A stretch of DNA of 64,000 bases from Sipunculus nudus. Its lineage: Eukaryota; Annelida; Sipuncula; Golfingiida; Sipunculidae. The DNA lies in NCBI GenBank assembly GCA_026874595.1, contig CM049308.1, positions 72,514,624 through 72,578,623 of the forward strand, given 5' to 3'. A program made the translations under genes and the position numbers. The notes below the pieces were generated by a model. It saw only the letters and a program-made list of their open reading frames with translations. It searched no databases and was not told the DNA's origin. Below are positions 45,648 through 57,545 of this stretch, in pieces (position 1 is the first letter of the stretch; each line of letters begins with the position of its first letter).

Positions 45648-48600
45648 GCTCTTGGTAAACAAATATGGGTTAACGAAACATTTGTCTCCGATTAAAGGGG
45701 CTATATCACGGGTCTTAGAAAAAGTCGTAAAGACTTGCATGTAAAAGTCTAGCATTAATAAGATACCTTATCAAAATATAAAGAAATATATTTTTTTTTG
45801 TCTTAACATGGTAACTGCTATAGATGGAGTTTTTTTTAAGTTAACAACTATTTAATCAAGATTTAATTGTATGAAAGAAATTACATCAACTTTTTGTAAA
45901 TTCTTAAAACTATTAGCATGAGTGTATAATTAGTAACTTAAATTTTGCCCAACTTTGACCATGGCACATTTTATTCTAGTAAGCACTGCTGATTTGATTT
46001 TCACAGCATATACACATAAGGCTTTAATCGGTTAAAATATGAAATTTGAAATCAAAATTTGACTGGGGGGGGGGGGGGGGGGGGGGGGCTCTATTGTATT
46101 CACTTGCATTGCCAAGATCCACTTGCATTGTCAATAATCCCCCCAAGCTGTCGAAGGTGCACAGTTATTCTCAAATCACTCCCATAACCCCCACAGCAAT
46201 ATACATAAAGTGTAAAGAAATAATTGTTATTGTTTGAACTGTATTTCCAAAACTGAAACGCTGTTTTATCTCCAATGTAATCTACAAGATGCCATGTTGT
46301 GGTATTGTGGCTCTTAATTCCTTCTGAATAATTTCAAAATCAGATTAAATCCATCAGTTTGCATAATGTGATGTTATATGAGCAAAATTAGCGATTAATG
46401 ATGATGATATTTAGAATTTCGAATTGACTTATATATGGATATCCAAATATATATGATATTTCAAATGTATGAAAATTATAAACTTAAAAAAAAATGATAA
46501 AATAAAATGTGAGGAACTAATGCAAACTTTGTTCATCAATTTCCTGCCCAAGGAGAATGGGAAATAAAGTGATCAGATTTGTTCGTCTACCTGTCTGTCT
46601 GTTGATTTATAAATATTCAGTAATTATGCATCTACTGTTTTCCTGTACGAACTGTTTAATTAAGTTTCATATCCCATATGTAAATGCAGAGATGTTGAAA
46701 CTCCCACTAGTCAGCGCCTCAAAATCCCTACCCCGCCATAAGTCCTTGCACCTGTGGACTGGGGACGTTAATTATAAGGCAACTGTATAAAATGGTATGA
46801 AGAAAAAAAAATTGGATTTAATTGAACAAACGTTCCAACTACTGAGCTGTCAACAACTTATCAACATGTCAACCACAGATCATAGAAATGGTATAGATCT
46901 CATGTTTACAAATTACATGTTTACAAAGTATTATTTGAAACAATTTTCTTACTTATCAGTTCAGATCAATCATATCAACCAATTTCTAGCTTATACTACC
47001 TTTTCCGCTCAGACGTTATCTTTATTAATTTATATTTTAGATTTTTTTTAATCACCATATCAATAAAATCATGTAGATATGTAATGAGCACATGTTAAAT
47101 CAGACGTTATCTTGTCTATTCTTATCACAAAGTGTCTGTTGTCAGTTACGCACAGGGTTTCCAGCAGTCAACTCGGATAAAAAATCTCTGACTTTTAAAT
47201 TTAAACTTTATTTATTTAATAAAGCGCCTACTTTTATAAATATTTTTATTCAGTGGCGCTTTACAAAAGTACTAAATTATATTATGACACAAGAGTTAAA
47301 ATTTTATAAAAATCTAAGTCGACAAAAGGTACGTTTTCTTTTAAAGTCGACAATATTTTCGCTTCATTTAACATCATTAGAAAGTTCAATCAGCAAACGT
47401 TTTGTTAGACTATTCCCGGACTTTCAGCTGGTTTTCTTGAAAAAAAAAACTAAGCCACCAAATTCAATTTCTTCTCAAAAACATCATTCTACTGCAAACC
47501 GATTTTTTTTTTAAATTGTAACTGAGAAGCAAAGCCAAATGAAATTAGAAATTAGGAATTGACAATTCAAAATTAATTATTAATAATATTCAAGATCCAT
47601 GCACTCTGTTATCAAGCATATATCATGTGTATAAATTTATCCCACAATAACAAAAAATGACTTCAGTGGATCAAAGTAATTGCACTCTGTTTTGCCTTTG
47701 TACTTTGTGACCTGTGCAGATTCATGTCCTTGTGTAAAATGTTTTACTTGTACTATATATTAGTTATGTATTACCATTAAGAAACAGGTGGCCTTGCATT
47801 AATGGTTGGTGCTGCATGTATACATTTTGTATATCAATGCTATGCATTGTCAACTTACATTTGTTTACAATAATCTAAAGGAAATAAGATTTTACCTACA
47901 GACACAACAAAACTTTAATTAAAAGGAAAATAAAAACGTAGTATGAAATTATTGAATGCTGGCTCATGACATGAAAAAAAGGCTTCCTACCTGATAATCA
48001 ACCACAGTCGCCATAGCCAGGGTACACGCTATGTGATTATTTTTGCACGTGCATCTGATGGTGCTGCAGTTACTCTGACAATTGCATCTAATAACCTCTT
48101 GGGGCGTTTCAAAAGCAGGCGACTCGTCATTTGACATTAACCAGACCAATCGTGACTGTTTTAGTATACTTTCTAACAACCCCTACCTGGCGAGAACAAT
48201 TCCGTTTTAACCCAGCATATCGGTCAAACCCTCTTCATGTTTGTTGAAAATCTAATTACTACAATATCATTGCAACAGGTTAGGTGAGCGCTGCACATTA
48301 CCAAATTAGGGTTACCTGCTCAATATAAATGCCAACTGAGTCGTGCTACAACCCCCACCCCTACCGCACCCCATGCTTCAGACCGTTTCCACATCGACCC
48401 CCACATATGAGTCTTGGGAATTTTTAAATCAACAAATAAAGACCAGAATTGGATTCTGCGACCCCAAAAAAACCCTGAAAATGTTGTATTACATATTTAT
48501 ACCCTTTTGATTAATTAAATTTGATGGATTCTAGGCCTTCTGGCGGCCATTTTCGATATTCCCAAATTTTACTACTTTCCCCCAGGAAAATATCTTAGGA

Positions 48601-48939
48601 CTTTTTATATGTTCAAAAGGATACCTTCTGGAATACAAAACAAATGAGATAGCTTTTGTTGCAATTTGTGTGAGGTCATGTTACAAAATGACTGTACTAT
48701 TTGAATTGAGTGTCATAAAGGCCGCAAAAGGCTCGTGGTGCCACCTGCAAATTCCATTTTTCGGAAATTATCCGAGTTTTTTTTGTATGTAGTAGTGAAG
48801 AGGCATTTGCCCATCCTTCAACAGAGCAAAACTCGTATATTTTACAACTAGGAATTTAAAACTTCACACGCTGACAGGTCGTATAATAGGTCTTCTGTAG
48901 TAACCCAAAAATAAGTTACTATGTCCTGTAATCTCCTTG

Positions 48940-48988
<49 letters not shown>

Positions 48989-51351
48989 CGGTAAAGAAAA
49001 ATAACACTCTAAATTCACTGCACTCTGTTTCACGGGATGGAACATGATCCTCAGGTGAATGTTATTTAAATGGACCTAACGGCATGGTTTGCAAAGACGA
49101 GACCTAAATTGCGAGATCACGATTTGTTCGTATCGGAGAGAGAAAAGTGAATGACTGGCACTTGATCCTTTTGTCCCATTTATGACACAATACGACCTGT
49201 CTGGGAACACGCGCGATGTCAGAACCAAACATAGGGATAAGGGTTGTATCAATGCTAAGTTTTAAAACATTTCAAAGTGAATTTGTTTTGATGGCGGCAC
49301 TCTGAGAGAATTTATATGATATATAAATGTGACTCCCCATGCAGAGGACATCAAGCCGAGGGTCAGTAAACGATGAAGTTTTAGGATGTTTCTATACTTG
49401 TAGGACGTGTTCCCAACAAAAGGTTTTCGTTCTTGTATTGCGAATACAACACCCCCTAAACTTTATTGAGCATGTAAAATAAGATACAATGTTTATAAAT
49501 TACAAATCTGCCGCTACTAAAACTGAGCATGGGCTTGTAATCATGTCTCTGATGTCTGCCTTGTATAATTAATCCCATTTTTTTCGTAGGGTATGCCGAC
49601 CAGATACACCGACCGGACAACAATATTCTTCTACTCCACGCAGCTGAGGTCCCTCAGATGACTACTACAGGTATAAGACACACACACACACACACACACA
49701 CACCCTCACACAAACATACGCGTATACGCGGATAAACAGACCCGTAAGGACTTAGCTTTAACACCGCACTTCCAAGGACCAGCAGTTCCGCTACAGTGAG
49801 GAAGAAGTGCTACTGAGATGAAAAACAGTTAAAGACGGATGTATGATCGCACAATTTTTTTTAAAGAAAAAAAAAACTAGTTAGACGTGAGGACGATGCG
49901 TTGACTTAGCACATAACTTTCCAGGACAACTTGCGAGGAACTTCATTTGGCATATTGCACTTTTATATCATGTCTTCATGTCGTAGCAGGGACATACTAA
50001 TTAGCATATCAAGCACACTTGGATAACCTTTTTTAACATATTATCGAGGACCAGCTTACATCCCTCCCTTACACACAAGCAATTTCAAGCGAAGCGTTTC
50101 TTATAAGAATTTGCAAGAAACTTACCCAGCATAAAGGTTATTAAAAATTCTTAACTCAGGGACTTACATTCAGAGATACTGTCGAAAGCTACAGGATTCA
50201 ACATACATAGTTTGATTCCCCAGCATAGTTTTCCCAGCTTTTTCAACGCTTAAACAGCTTTTCGTTTTCGAGGACCCGTGTGCAAGACCTCACATGAAAA
50301 AAGTCCTCGCGCGTTTGGTGTGCAGTCAATATTGTATATCGCACACTTTTTTTTTATAGATAAAAGGCCGTATAGACGTGAGAACGATCGGTTACACACA
50401 GACACACACACACAAATATATACATTCACTATAGATTCCCTAAACGTAAAGATTGAAACATGAGAAATCAGTGATGTCCTTTACATTGATAAAAGAAAGA
50501 ACTTAAGAACATTAGAAATAAACTCATTTCTTAATTGCTGTTTTTTTGGTCTTAAATTTTGTCATTTGCAAATTATTTAAAGTATATTATATAGTCAACC
50601 ACATTTCAAGGCTGCCGACAGGTAGTTTTGATATGTTGCAATGTGATGGGAACAGTAACTGTTTTATTTATTGCGTATGAATCACCATTTGCGGGGTCAT
50701 GAAATGTTGACTTTCCAGCGAACTGAAATAACGGTGTTCCGTTATTCCCAAACTGTGGGTAACGTGCGCCTTTGGTTCCATGCAGTTAATTCCACCTCTT
50801 TCCCTGTTAGGATTTAATTGAGTATAGGGCTACCAAACGGGTACCAATTTTTGGACTTGAGTACTGAATCGGAATTACTCGAATTCGGTACTTGTTGCAC
50901 GGAACACGGTGTGTAAACTATAATGGACATCAGTTTACAATGCAAATCATGCAAAAACATGAACAATTTGACTTGTTGACGCCCTTCCTTTCTCCAGATG
51001 TAGGAAGAGATATATCATAAATACATACAATCGAACCAGTCTATTGCTAGCACCCCAAGGGACTGGTCTCATGTGCATGGTCTTATTAGATCTAATTAGA
51101 CAGGTGGTTTTATTGGTCAGGTTCTGAATATTTTTAGGATATGCACAAACCTAGATGAATATGGATAAAGTTGTTAAACTTGTTGTGAAAATTGTAATTT
51201 CAAGTTTCTCATTTGTTTTAAATGAATAAGTACATATACACATATACGACGACATTCTTCCTTTAAATTGAGGAATTTTAACCAGTCGAACAGAACTGCG
51301 TGTGCCGCGTATTCTTTCCCTCCGTTTTATCAATACTGCGTCACGGAACAC

Positions 51352-51426
<75 letters not shown>

Positions 51427-54400
51427 CGAAGGTACGACCACCAGCATTTTCGAGGATGTCATGTCTGATATAAGGAGGAAATAAGATTTGGGACTTGAGG
51501 TGGTCATTAAACAAGGTTGGTCATTACTATATATATAATATATTTATTAATAGAGGAGGCCTTTGTGACAGCGGATACATGGTCTAAGCTTGTTGATGTC
51601 CAAAAAAAGAAAGTCAGAACACTGGAGAAAAAGTTTGAAGCCAAGATGAAGGAGAAAAAGGTGAGTTGTTAAAGCTGCCCAATCACCTATATTTTTTAAA
51701 ATAATTTATGTGATTTCTGGCTTACGATGTGTATATATCAATGTATTAAGGATAATTCTGTTTACGAAAGTTCTTAAATCACCTCTGCATGTGAAGGATG
51801 TATGAACTTGTTTATCAACAGCGTATTTGCAATCTTGACTACCAGCAAAAAACGTAACCCAAAGTGGTAGGTTGCATATATGCAGAGGCAGAAAGATCAC
51901 TTGTTGCAAAACACCATTTGCACAGCTCTGGCTTATCTGACTTGCTGCCAGATGCCCTTGTTGATTTTTTTTACGGGCCCCCACATATTATAAACACGTT
52001 GATGTAAACAAAACAAGCAGCCTGTGTGCGGTGATATCCGTGTTTTCTGGCCTATTTTTTTTATAAAAGCTTCAAGGTATTACCTTTAGTATATTAAGGT
52101 CAGATAGGTGATTAGGCTCCTTTAAAGATTAAGCTGTTTTCACACAAAAACATATACAAACACATACACACTTACGCTGACATATACAACAATAAACCCA
52201 CTGACGCTGTAACAGCTGCCACTCAATCAAGCTTTGGGCCACACACACAAAAACGTTTCACTTTTTCATCTTTTTTCTTTACGGGCCGAGATACAACACT
52301 CGGAATTTTGTCAGCATTAGAAAATACAAATATTTACTTCAATTCTTGCAATGGTGTAAGTTATCAACACAAAATTGGGTCATTTTTTATACCTCTATGC
52401 ATTCTTACGTATTCATTTATCAAACCACAACTTGCTTGCTGGTCTACAAACAAGTTTTTTTTATAGGCTTAAAGGAATCAGATTGTCCATTCTTTTGAAA
52501 ATCCATGCGACATTCGTTTAACTGAAATGTCTGAATGAATTAATGCTTTTAGTTTTCAGGAAAAATACCTGTATATGTTATTGTACTCGTGAACCTTTGT
52601 CCATTACGAAATCCATAGTCCCTGTGACAAAGACAGTGCAACAGCTGTTATTGTGTGAACATCGGTATACCGTATATATGGTATACACGCAGCTCTGTTC
52701 TTGGAATAAAGTTTACAATTAAAAGTATTTATGATAATAATAATAATTATAATAATAGTAATAATAATAATAAGAAGAAAATGAAGAAGAAAAAGAAGAA
52801 GAATAATTTGAAGAATAGAAAAAAAGACTTACCTTCAAGTCATGGAACATGTTCCGTCTTTTGGACTTGTATTCAGTTCTGCCTTCTTCACTATAGTTAC
52901 AGGTGTGTTTTGTATCGAGGCTACCTTCACATCCATACGGCATCATTAACAAACGGCGTTTAGTTTATCGACATAGAACAGAGATGGCATGTATGATAAA
53001 ACAATGTCAACACTGAGAAGTCAAGGCGTCACGTGAATGTTTTACAAGGACGTGCATAGACCTGGTGCAGCAGGGGCGGATTTTGAAGGGTGGCAAGGGG
53101 TGCGCCCCCTCTTTTTCGACCTTATAATATAACAAATTAGAGACAAAGAATTAGATATATTTAATACTGAAAAGCACATAGCATTTCTCACCGTTTTCTT
53201 CTGTACACCCAACCGCCCCCCCCCCCTCCTCGGGCTATCAAATGTTTCCATTTTTCGAATTTCCACCACGTTCATCAGGGAATATATATTTTTGCTCCAT
53301 TTCCCATACTTTCTTTTTCATAAGTTAAATGAATTATATCACATGTACCAATATTCAACATACAATAGGCTATCCGCTTTATGACGGGAATAAACGCATT
53401 TCGTTTCCCATATTTCCCGATATAAAATTGCATATTTTAAAGACAACTGAAGAAAGTATATGAAATTATATTGGTTGAAGGAATTATCTCAATTAAAAAT
53501 TACTATTAATAATATGCATTTATTTCACTTAAAAAGTGAGGAGAACAAAAGGCACCTTGTCCCTCGCTTTGTCCCCAACTCCTGAATTAGTGAAGGGGAC
53601 ATGTGCCTCTGTCAACAAGGCCCGTGAAAAATGACTAAATAAGGCCATATTCAAATGGGTGTCACGTGACAGATGACGGGAGCATATAGGTGACTCGGGG
53701 TAAACCCAATACGCCAACAAGTTTTGAAATGGTTGTCACACCGATAACGGAGAATTCAGCAGTTTCTATGGCTTTTATAACTTTGCAGTTAATATCTAAC
53801 ACGTATCTTATATAAACAGTTATATATATGCATGGTGGATATCCGCCTTAACCAGGTGAAAAAATACGGCTAGGTGTCCCCTAAAGTGGACTTTTAACTC
53901 CGCCACTGTAAAGTTTCCCGAAATCAATGTACCGGCCTCACAAGTGGCCATTCTTTATCAATAGATCAGCAATAGTTATGACGCCGTATATGTTGTGTCT
54001 GCAAATTTATGGTGCTGAGGTAACGTGAAGATACAGTGCCATTCATCGATTGCACTACACAGCCATACATCTGTCTGGCAACTGACTGATAACGACATAC
54101 TGATCAGGATAATGGAGCCATTCAAATTTCATGAACCTTGCATGGTACTGAAAATGATAAAGATATCATATTTTTATAAATCATGAACTGAACTCGTGCG
54201 TGGATTTTGTTGCTGACCTTGGCCTTTTGGGCCTTTACTTAACTTATACCTGCGCTGCATTCGAAATATATATTAAAATCAGTTCCTGTTTGGTTACCAT
54301 GACAACCTAGACGTGGTTATTGGTCCTTTTATTCTGTTATATAATTGTACCGAAAGGTTGCTGGTGATAACCATAATCCAAGAGGTAACGCATCACGCAG

Positions 54401-56462
54401 CAAAAAAGTAGCTATATTTTGGATACAAGAAACCAATATAATAGACATGTCTCTATGAAGTTCCATTTGCATTGGTAGTATTAGGATCCACTCTATAGAT
54501 TCCAGGTAAAAACTTAAAGGGTTCTGTGCAGTGAATTAAGGTTCTAACTTGAATCTAAAATGCATGGTTCTTTATTGGACCTCCCGAGGCTTAATACCAT
54601 TTCCACATCATCAGATGCTCACTTAAAGTCTATAAATTTGAGAAAGTACAGCTTTAGATGGTTGATCCATTTCATTCAGACATTTTGACAAACACCGCTA
54701 CGTTTTGACGACTTAAAAATCTTAACCGTGGTCTATCAATGTTTGCTGCAGAGTCCCAGATGGATGGTCTTTTGTTGAGTCAGGTTTTGCTCAACGTATA
54801 TGGCTCAAATAAGGTTCCCAAGATCATAAAATGCATAAAATAGCGTCCACGTGGGGAACATACAACAACCAACTGAAACCATACAAAAAGTGATATGACG
54901 TATTTCTGCCTGTCAGTGTAGTGGAAAGTTTTGACAATAATGTCCAAAGGTTTTAATGTTCTGGGGGTAAATTTCATGATGACAGCATTTCTTTTGGTGA
55001 CCAATTTTGGTATTTGTGTGGAAAATTGGGAGCTTTGAAACATGATTATTTTTACTTATGGTGATGCCGCTTTCGCTTCTCATCACAATCAAGTTTTCAA
55101 ACTTCTAACGAATCAGTCGTTTTATGTATTTATAGTTTACATTAAACTTAAGCTTTAATAATATTTCAGTTAACTCGATTGTTTCACTGCAGAATAAATA
55201 CTGCTAAACACGTTTATGGTCCATAATATTTCATCAGAATATAACCAGTATGAACGTCTCTCACACAGGGAAAGAGTTTCGTTGAATAGGCACAAAGTGG
55301 CGCCGAAATGCGGAAAGCGGTATTATCGTGGTGAAAAATGTAGACAAATCCTGGATACTTATTATTTATTGCTTGCCGGAAATCGAAGATTTCTCGAAGC
55401 AATTTGGTCAGTTGCATATGTCTGTTTGTCATGATGTTTATAAGTTCTCTGCTGACTACAGTTTTGTAGTAATCGCCCTTAAGCTTTTACAGTCGATAGA
55501 CGATCATATGTCCTGGTAGCCTATTGTTTCAGATCAACATAGGTCAAAGGTCAAGGTCATCGAAAACGTCGACAATTTATTTCCATCATAACTTTGTAAA
55601 TTTTGGTCCTATTTTTACAAAAATAGGCTCATTTTCTTCCTCTGCCTCTTCTTCGTAACATGCTTCAGTCATCGTGTCTCAACTTTGTGTCGTTTTGTCA
55701 GTATGTATGTCTGTCTGTAAGTCGTCCTGAATTTGGTTTTCCTTTTTGGTTCCTGTGTCTTACATATAGTATTCTACAGGCCACAGTATTGCATAGTTTC
55801 TTTTGAAACTGATACATCTTATGTCTTGCACTAATATCTCGAAAGTGATTTTTCCCCCGGTAAATAGCCGCATGGGGTCGCTTCACTCGAAACACTACAA
55901 CATATCATTTTTGTTGGCCCTATCTCCAAAACTATAGACCTAAATTACATAAACAATAGCTTATTGTCTTCCTCTGAGTCTTCTCCATAATCTGGTTAAG
56001 TCATCTTTTCTCAACCTTGTGTCACTTTGTCAATATGTCTGTCTGTTGTCAGTTGTCCTCAATTTCGCATGCTTGCTGGGAATTATGCGTCATGATCTAG
56101 TTATCTGTCTTCCACTCCGGGTAATAACTTTGTCGAAAACACTAAAAGCCAGATAATCTGTACCTTATTTTTCGTCACACTGCCCTCACTGACCAAAACC
56201 TTTGTAATACTGTTTGTCTAAAAAAATCCGGCAAGCGCTTGACCTTTGGTCGTCTTGTTTATTGCAGCTGACAGGGAAAATAAGAGGCGTTTTCGATGGA
56301 CCACCAGGGGAGACGATCTGCAAAGTAGCATATAACGAAAAGGCAACGTTCATAGTCACGGGAACTCGTGGTCAAGGAACCCTACGCAGGACCATCATGG
56401 GGAGCGTCAGCGACTACGTGTTACACCACGCCCACTGTCCTGTACTGGTCTGTCGTCACTAG
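45129..56462 (+). CDS. Universal stress protein (UspA family), ATP-binding type, 4 exons, 151 aa
   Basis: Exons are 45129-45201, 49590-49670, 51554-51660 and 56268-56462, all with GT/AG borders (phases 1, 1, 0). The spliced frame is a single Rossmann-like UspA domain. The N-terminal strand is LVLIAID (D14 at the adenine/ribose site), then a WYAD...HRP segment and strand NILLLH. A Lys/Glu-rich helix (exon 3) follows. The C-terminus has TFIVTGTRG with the ATP signature G119-x2-G122-x9-G132-S133, then SDYVLHHAHCPVLV. USPs bind ATP and act in the cytoplasm in stress responses; the exact role of animal USPs is poorly defined. The length is usual for the family. The start ATG has a good context (GAACATGG). 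No obvious damage. The parts were joined by frame and family fit, so exon borders are well supported but not confirmed by RNA. Confidence 0.93.
47990..48179 (-). pseudogene. Cysteine-rich C-terminal tail of a transposon-associated protein, frameshifted
   Basis: The minus-strand frame reads ...FETPQEVIRCNCQSNCSTIR then CTCKNNHIACTLA. The spacing C-x-C-x3-C-x4-C-x-C-x6-C is the CXC/Cys-rich tail common on invertebrate transposon-encoded proteins. After CTLA the expected continuation (G-D-C-G) is found one frame over, so a frameshift has broken it. It lies antisense in USP intron 1. Only the tail is present. The parent element is not identified. Confidence 0.5.
48945..48987. repeat. (TA)n microsatellite
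   Basis: About 43 bases of TA. Confidence 0.95.
49677..50414 (+). mobile_element. GAGGAC-rich dispersed element flanked by (CA)n, copy 2
   Basis: Collinear with 23400-24031 but with about 110 extra bases (around 50133-50215). It lies between (CA)n runs at 49677-49704 and 50396-50414. It begins only 6 bases after the splice donor of USP exon 2. The start of a second unit ('tatagacgtgagaacgatc') precedes the right (CA)n. Confidence 0.65.
50415..51553 (+). other. Rest of USP intron 2
   Basis: It holds relics of the Tc1/mariner-like family at about 51036-51135 and 51424-51535 flanking a 71-base (TA)n tract (51353-51423). The acceptor at 51552-51553 is preceded by an AT-rich rather than pyrimidine-rich tract, the weakest splice site of the gene. 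Confidence 0.7.
51353..51423. repeat. (TA)n microsatellite
   Basis: About 71 bases of TA in USP intron 2. Confidence 0.97.
51669..52125. mobile_element. TTAAAG-ended inverted-repeat element beside the exon 3 donor
   Basis: The left end TTAAAGCTGCCCAATCACC and the right end GGTGATTAGGCTCCTTTAA are imperfect inverses sharing AATCACCTAT. The element starts 8 bases after the exon 3/intron 3 junction and spans about 457 bases. TTAA at the ends could be a piggyBac-type target, but this is not proven. No coding frame of interest. Confidence 0.5.
52126..56267 (+). other. Rest of USP intron 3
   Basis: It includes a GAA/GAT-rich simple sequence at 52735-52815, a CAGGGGCGGAT-type fragment with C tract from 53071 to about 53226, and two ~370 bp related units (about 55545 and 55920) sharing 'tcttcctctg..tcttc', 'gtcatc.t.tctcaac..tgtgtc' and 'tatgtctgtctgt'. 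It ends with the acceptor TTGTTTATTGCAG. Confidence 0.7.
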
Positions 56463-57002
56463 GCAGCGCACGGGGACTTGGCCAATGAACAGGCTTAATC
56501 AAGCCGTCTGTCTCTAGATGGTCTTGCGTTACCAGGCATTGTAATGGAACCTGAACTGTGAACAGACTTGTGAACATTTGTCGACAAAATCGTGCATATA
56601 AAGATTTACATCAGCGTAGGCCTATCTATCGGACCAGAGTACATTATTATATATATTCATTTTAAATGAAATGAATTTTTTTTATTTACTGAAACAATAT
56701 ATAATGATAAGTACATGTATATGACTTGATGAGCGGCTAGATGAGTTAATACAACAGTATAATTAGGTAACATCAATATAGGCATTAATACCTTACAGGA
56801 AGACTTCTAAGGGTGATCAGATTTTATACAGCTGATTGAAATTCTGAAAATTAATGAATAAGATGGTTCTGGTTATGAACAGAGCAGTATTAATCAGTAT
56901 ACAATGTGGCCATGGACCTTTGTGCAATGTTCTAAAAAGACTAAAATGAAATGTTACAGTGATTTTAAGTAGGTTTTACAATATTTTGATAACATAAATA
57001 AA
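56463..57002 (+). other. Probable 3' UTR of the USP gene
   Basis: AT-rich non-coding DNA after the stop. A canonical AATAAA at 56997-57002 is the first clear poly(A) signal, giving a 3' UTR of about 550 bases. Confidence 0.5.
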
Positions 57003-57299
57003 AGAAACGTTTGATTTAAAAGCTGTAATGAGAAACCAAATCGGTACGAAAACTGCTGCCCGGTTCACTGCTATCTACATTACCATTACCAGTGTTGAAA
57101 TTTATATTTTTAACAAAACGCACCCGGATTCTTCATGCATGTATCGCGTGAAATTAAAGTGATTTTACTGAAAACTCAATGGAAATAACTCAATGTGGAC
57201 TAAAATTCGAAGATAGTCTGTACGAGGAATACACAGGAAATAGTTTTTGCTGACTTTTCCCTCTCAAAATTAAGGTACCATTTTTATCCATACCAGCAC

Positions 57300-57545
57300 T
57301 GCATCTTAATTATTTTATCCTGAGCCTGTCGGCACATATGAAGATGTATTGGTAATGAGGACGGCCTCCATTTCCTGGTCATGTTATCAAATCTCCATGT
57401 TCAATATTACAGGGTATGTCGATCCATGCTTCTTGAGACTATGGATAACATGGGCAGGCATCTACTCCCGCCAGATTTGAACCTATACTTCCAATAGCAA
57501 GGGCCAAACGCTTACTATTTGTCCATTTTGGTCTGTCTCCTTTTT
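57300..57545 (-). mobile_element. Decayed tRNA-like SINE candidate, minus strand
   Basis: The minus strand has TAGTAAGCGTTTGGCCC (A-box side) and GGTTCAAATCTGGCGGG (B-box side) at tRNA spacing, followed by an unrelated body. No partner copy was found in the window. Confidence 0.35.

Larger units (their letters stand above)
45202..49589 (+). other. USP intron 1 (4.4 kb)
   Basis: It starts GTAAGT and ends TTTTTTTCGTAG. It holds (TA)n at 45582-45643 and 48945-48987, a 24-base G tract at 46065-46088, a 140-codon AT-rich open frame at 47092-47514 with no recognisable domain (it includes an AAAGCGCC...GGCGCTTT inverted pair seen in repeat tails), and the cysteine-rich relic at 47990-48179. Confidence 0.85.

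Noticed and set aside
47092-47514. 140-codon open frame in USP intron 1 as a nested gene
   Set aside because: AT-rich, Phe/Lys/Leu-rich, no domain, and overlaps a repeat-like tail.
53071-53226. Complete CAGGGG-type element
   Set aside because: Only the left-end motif and a C tract are present; no inverted right end was found.
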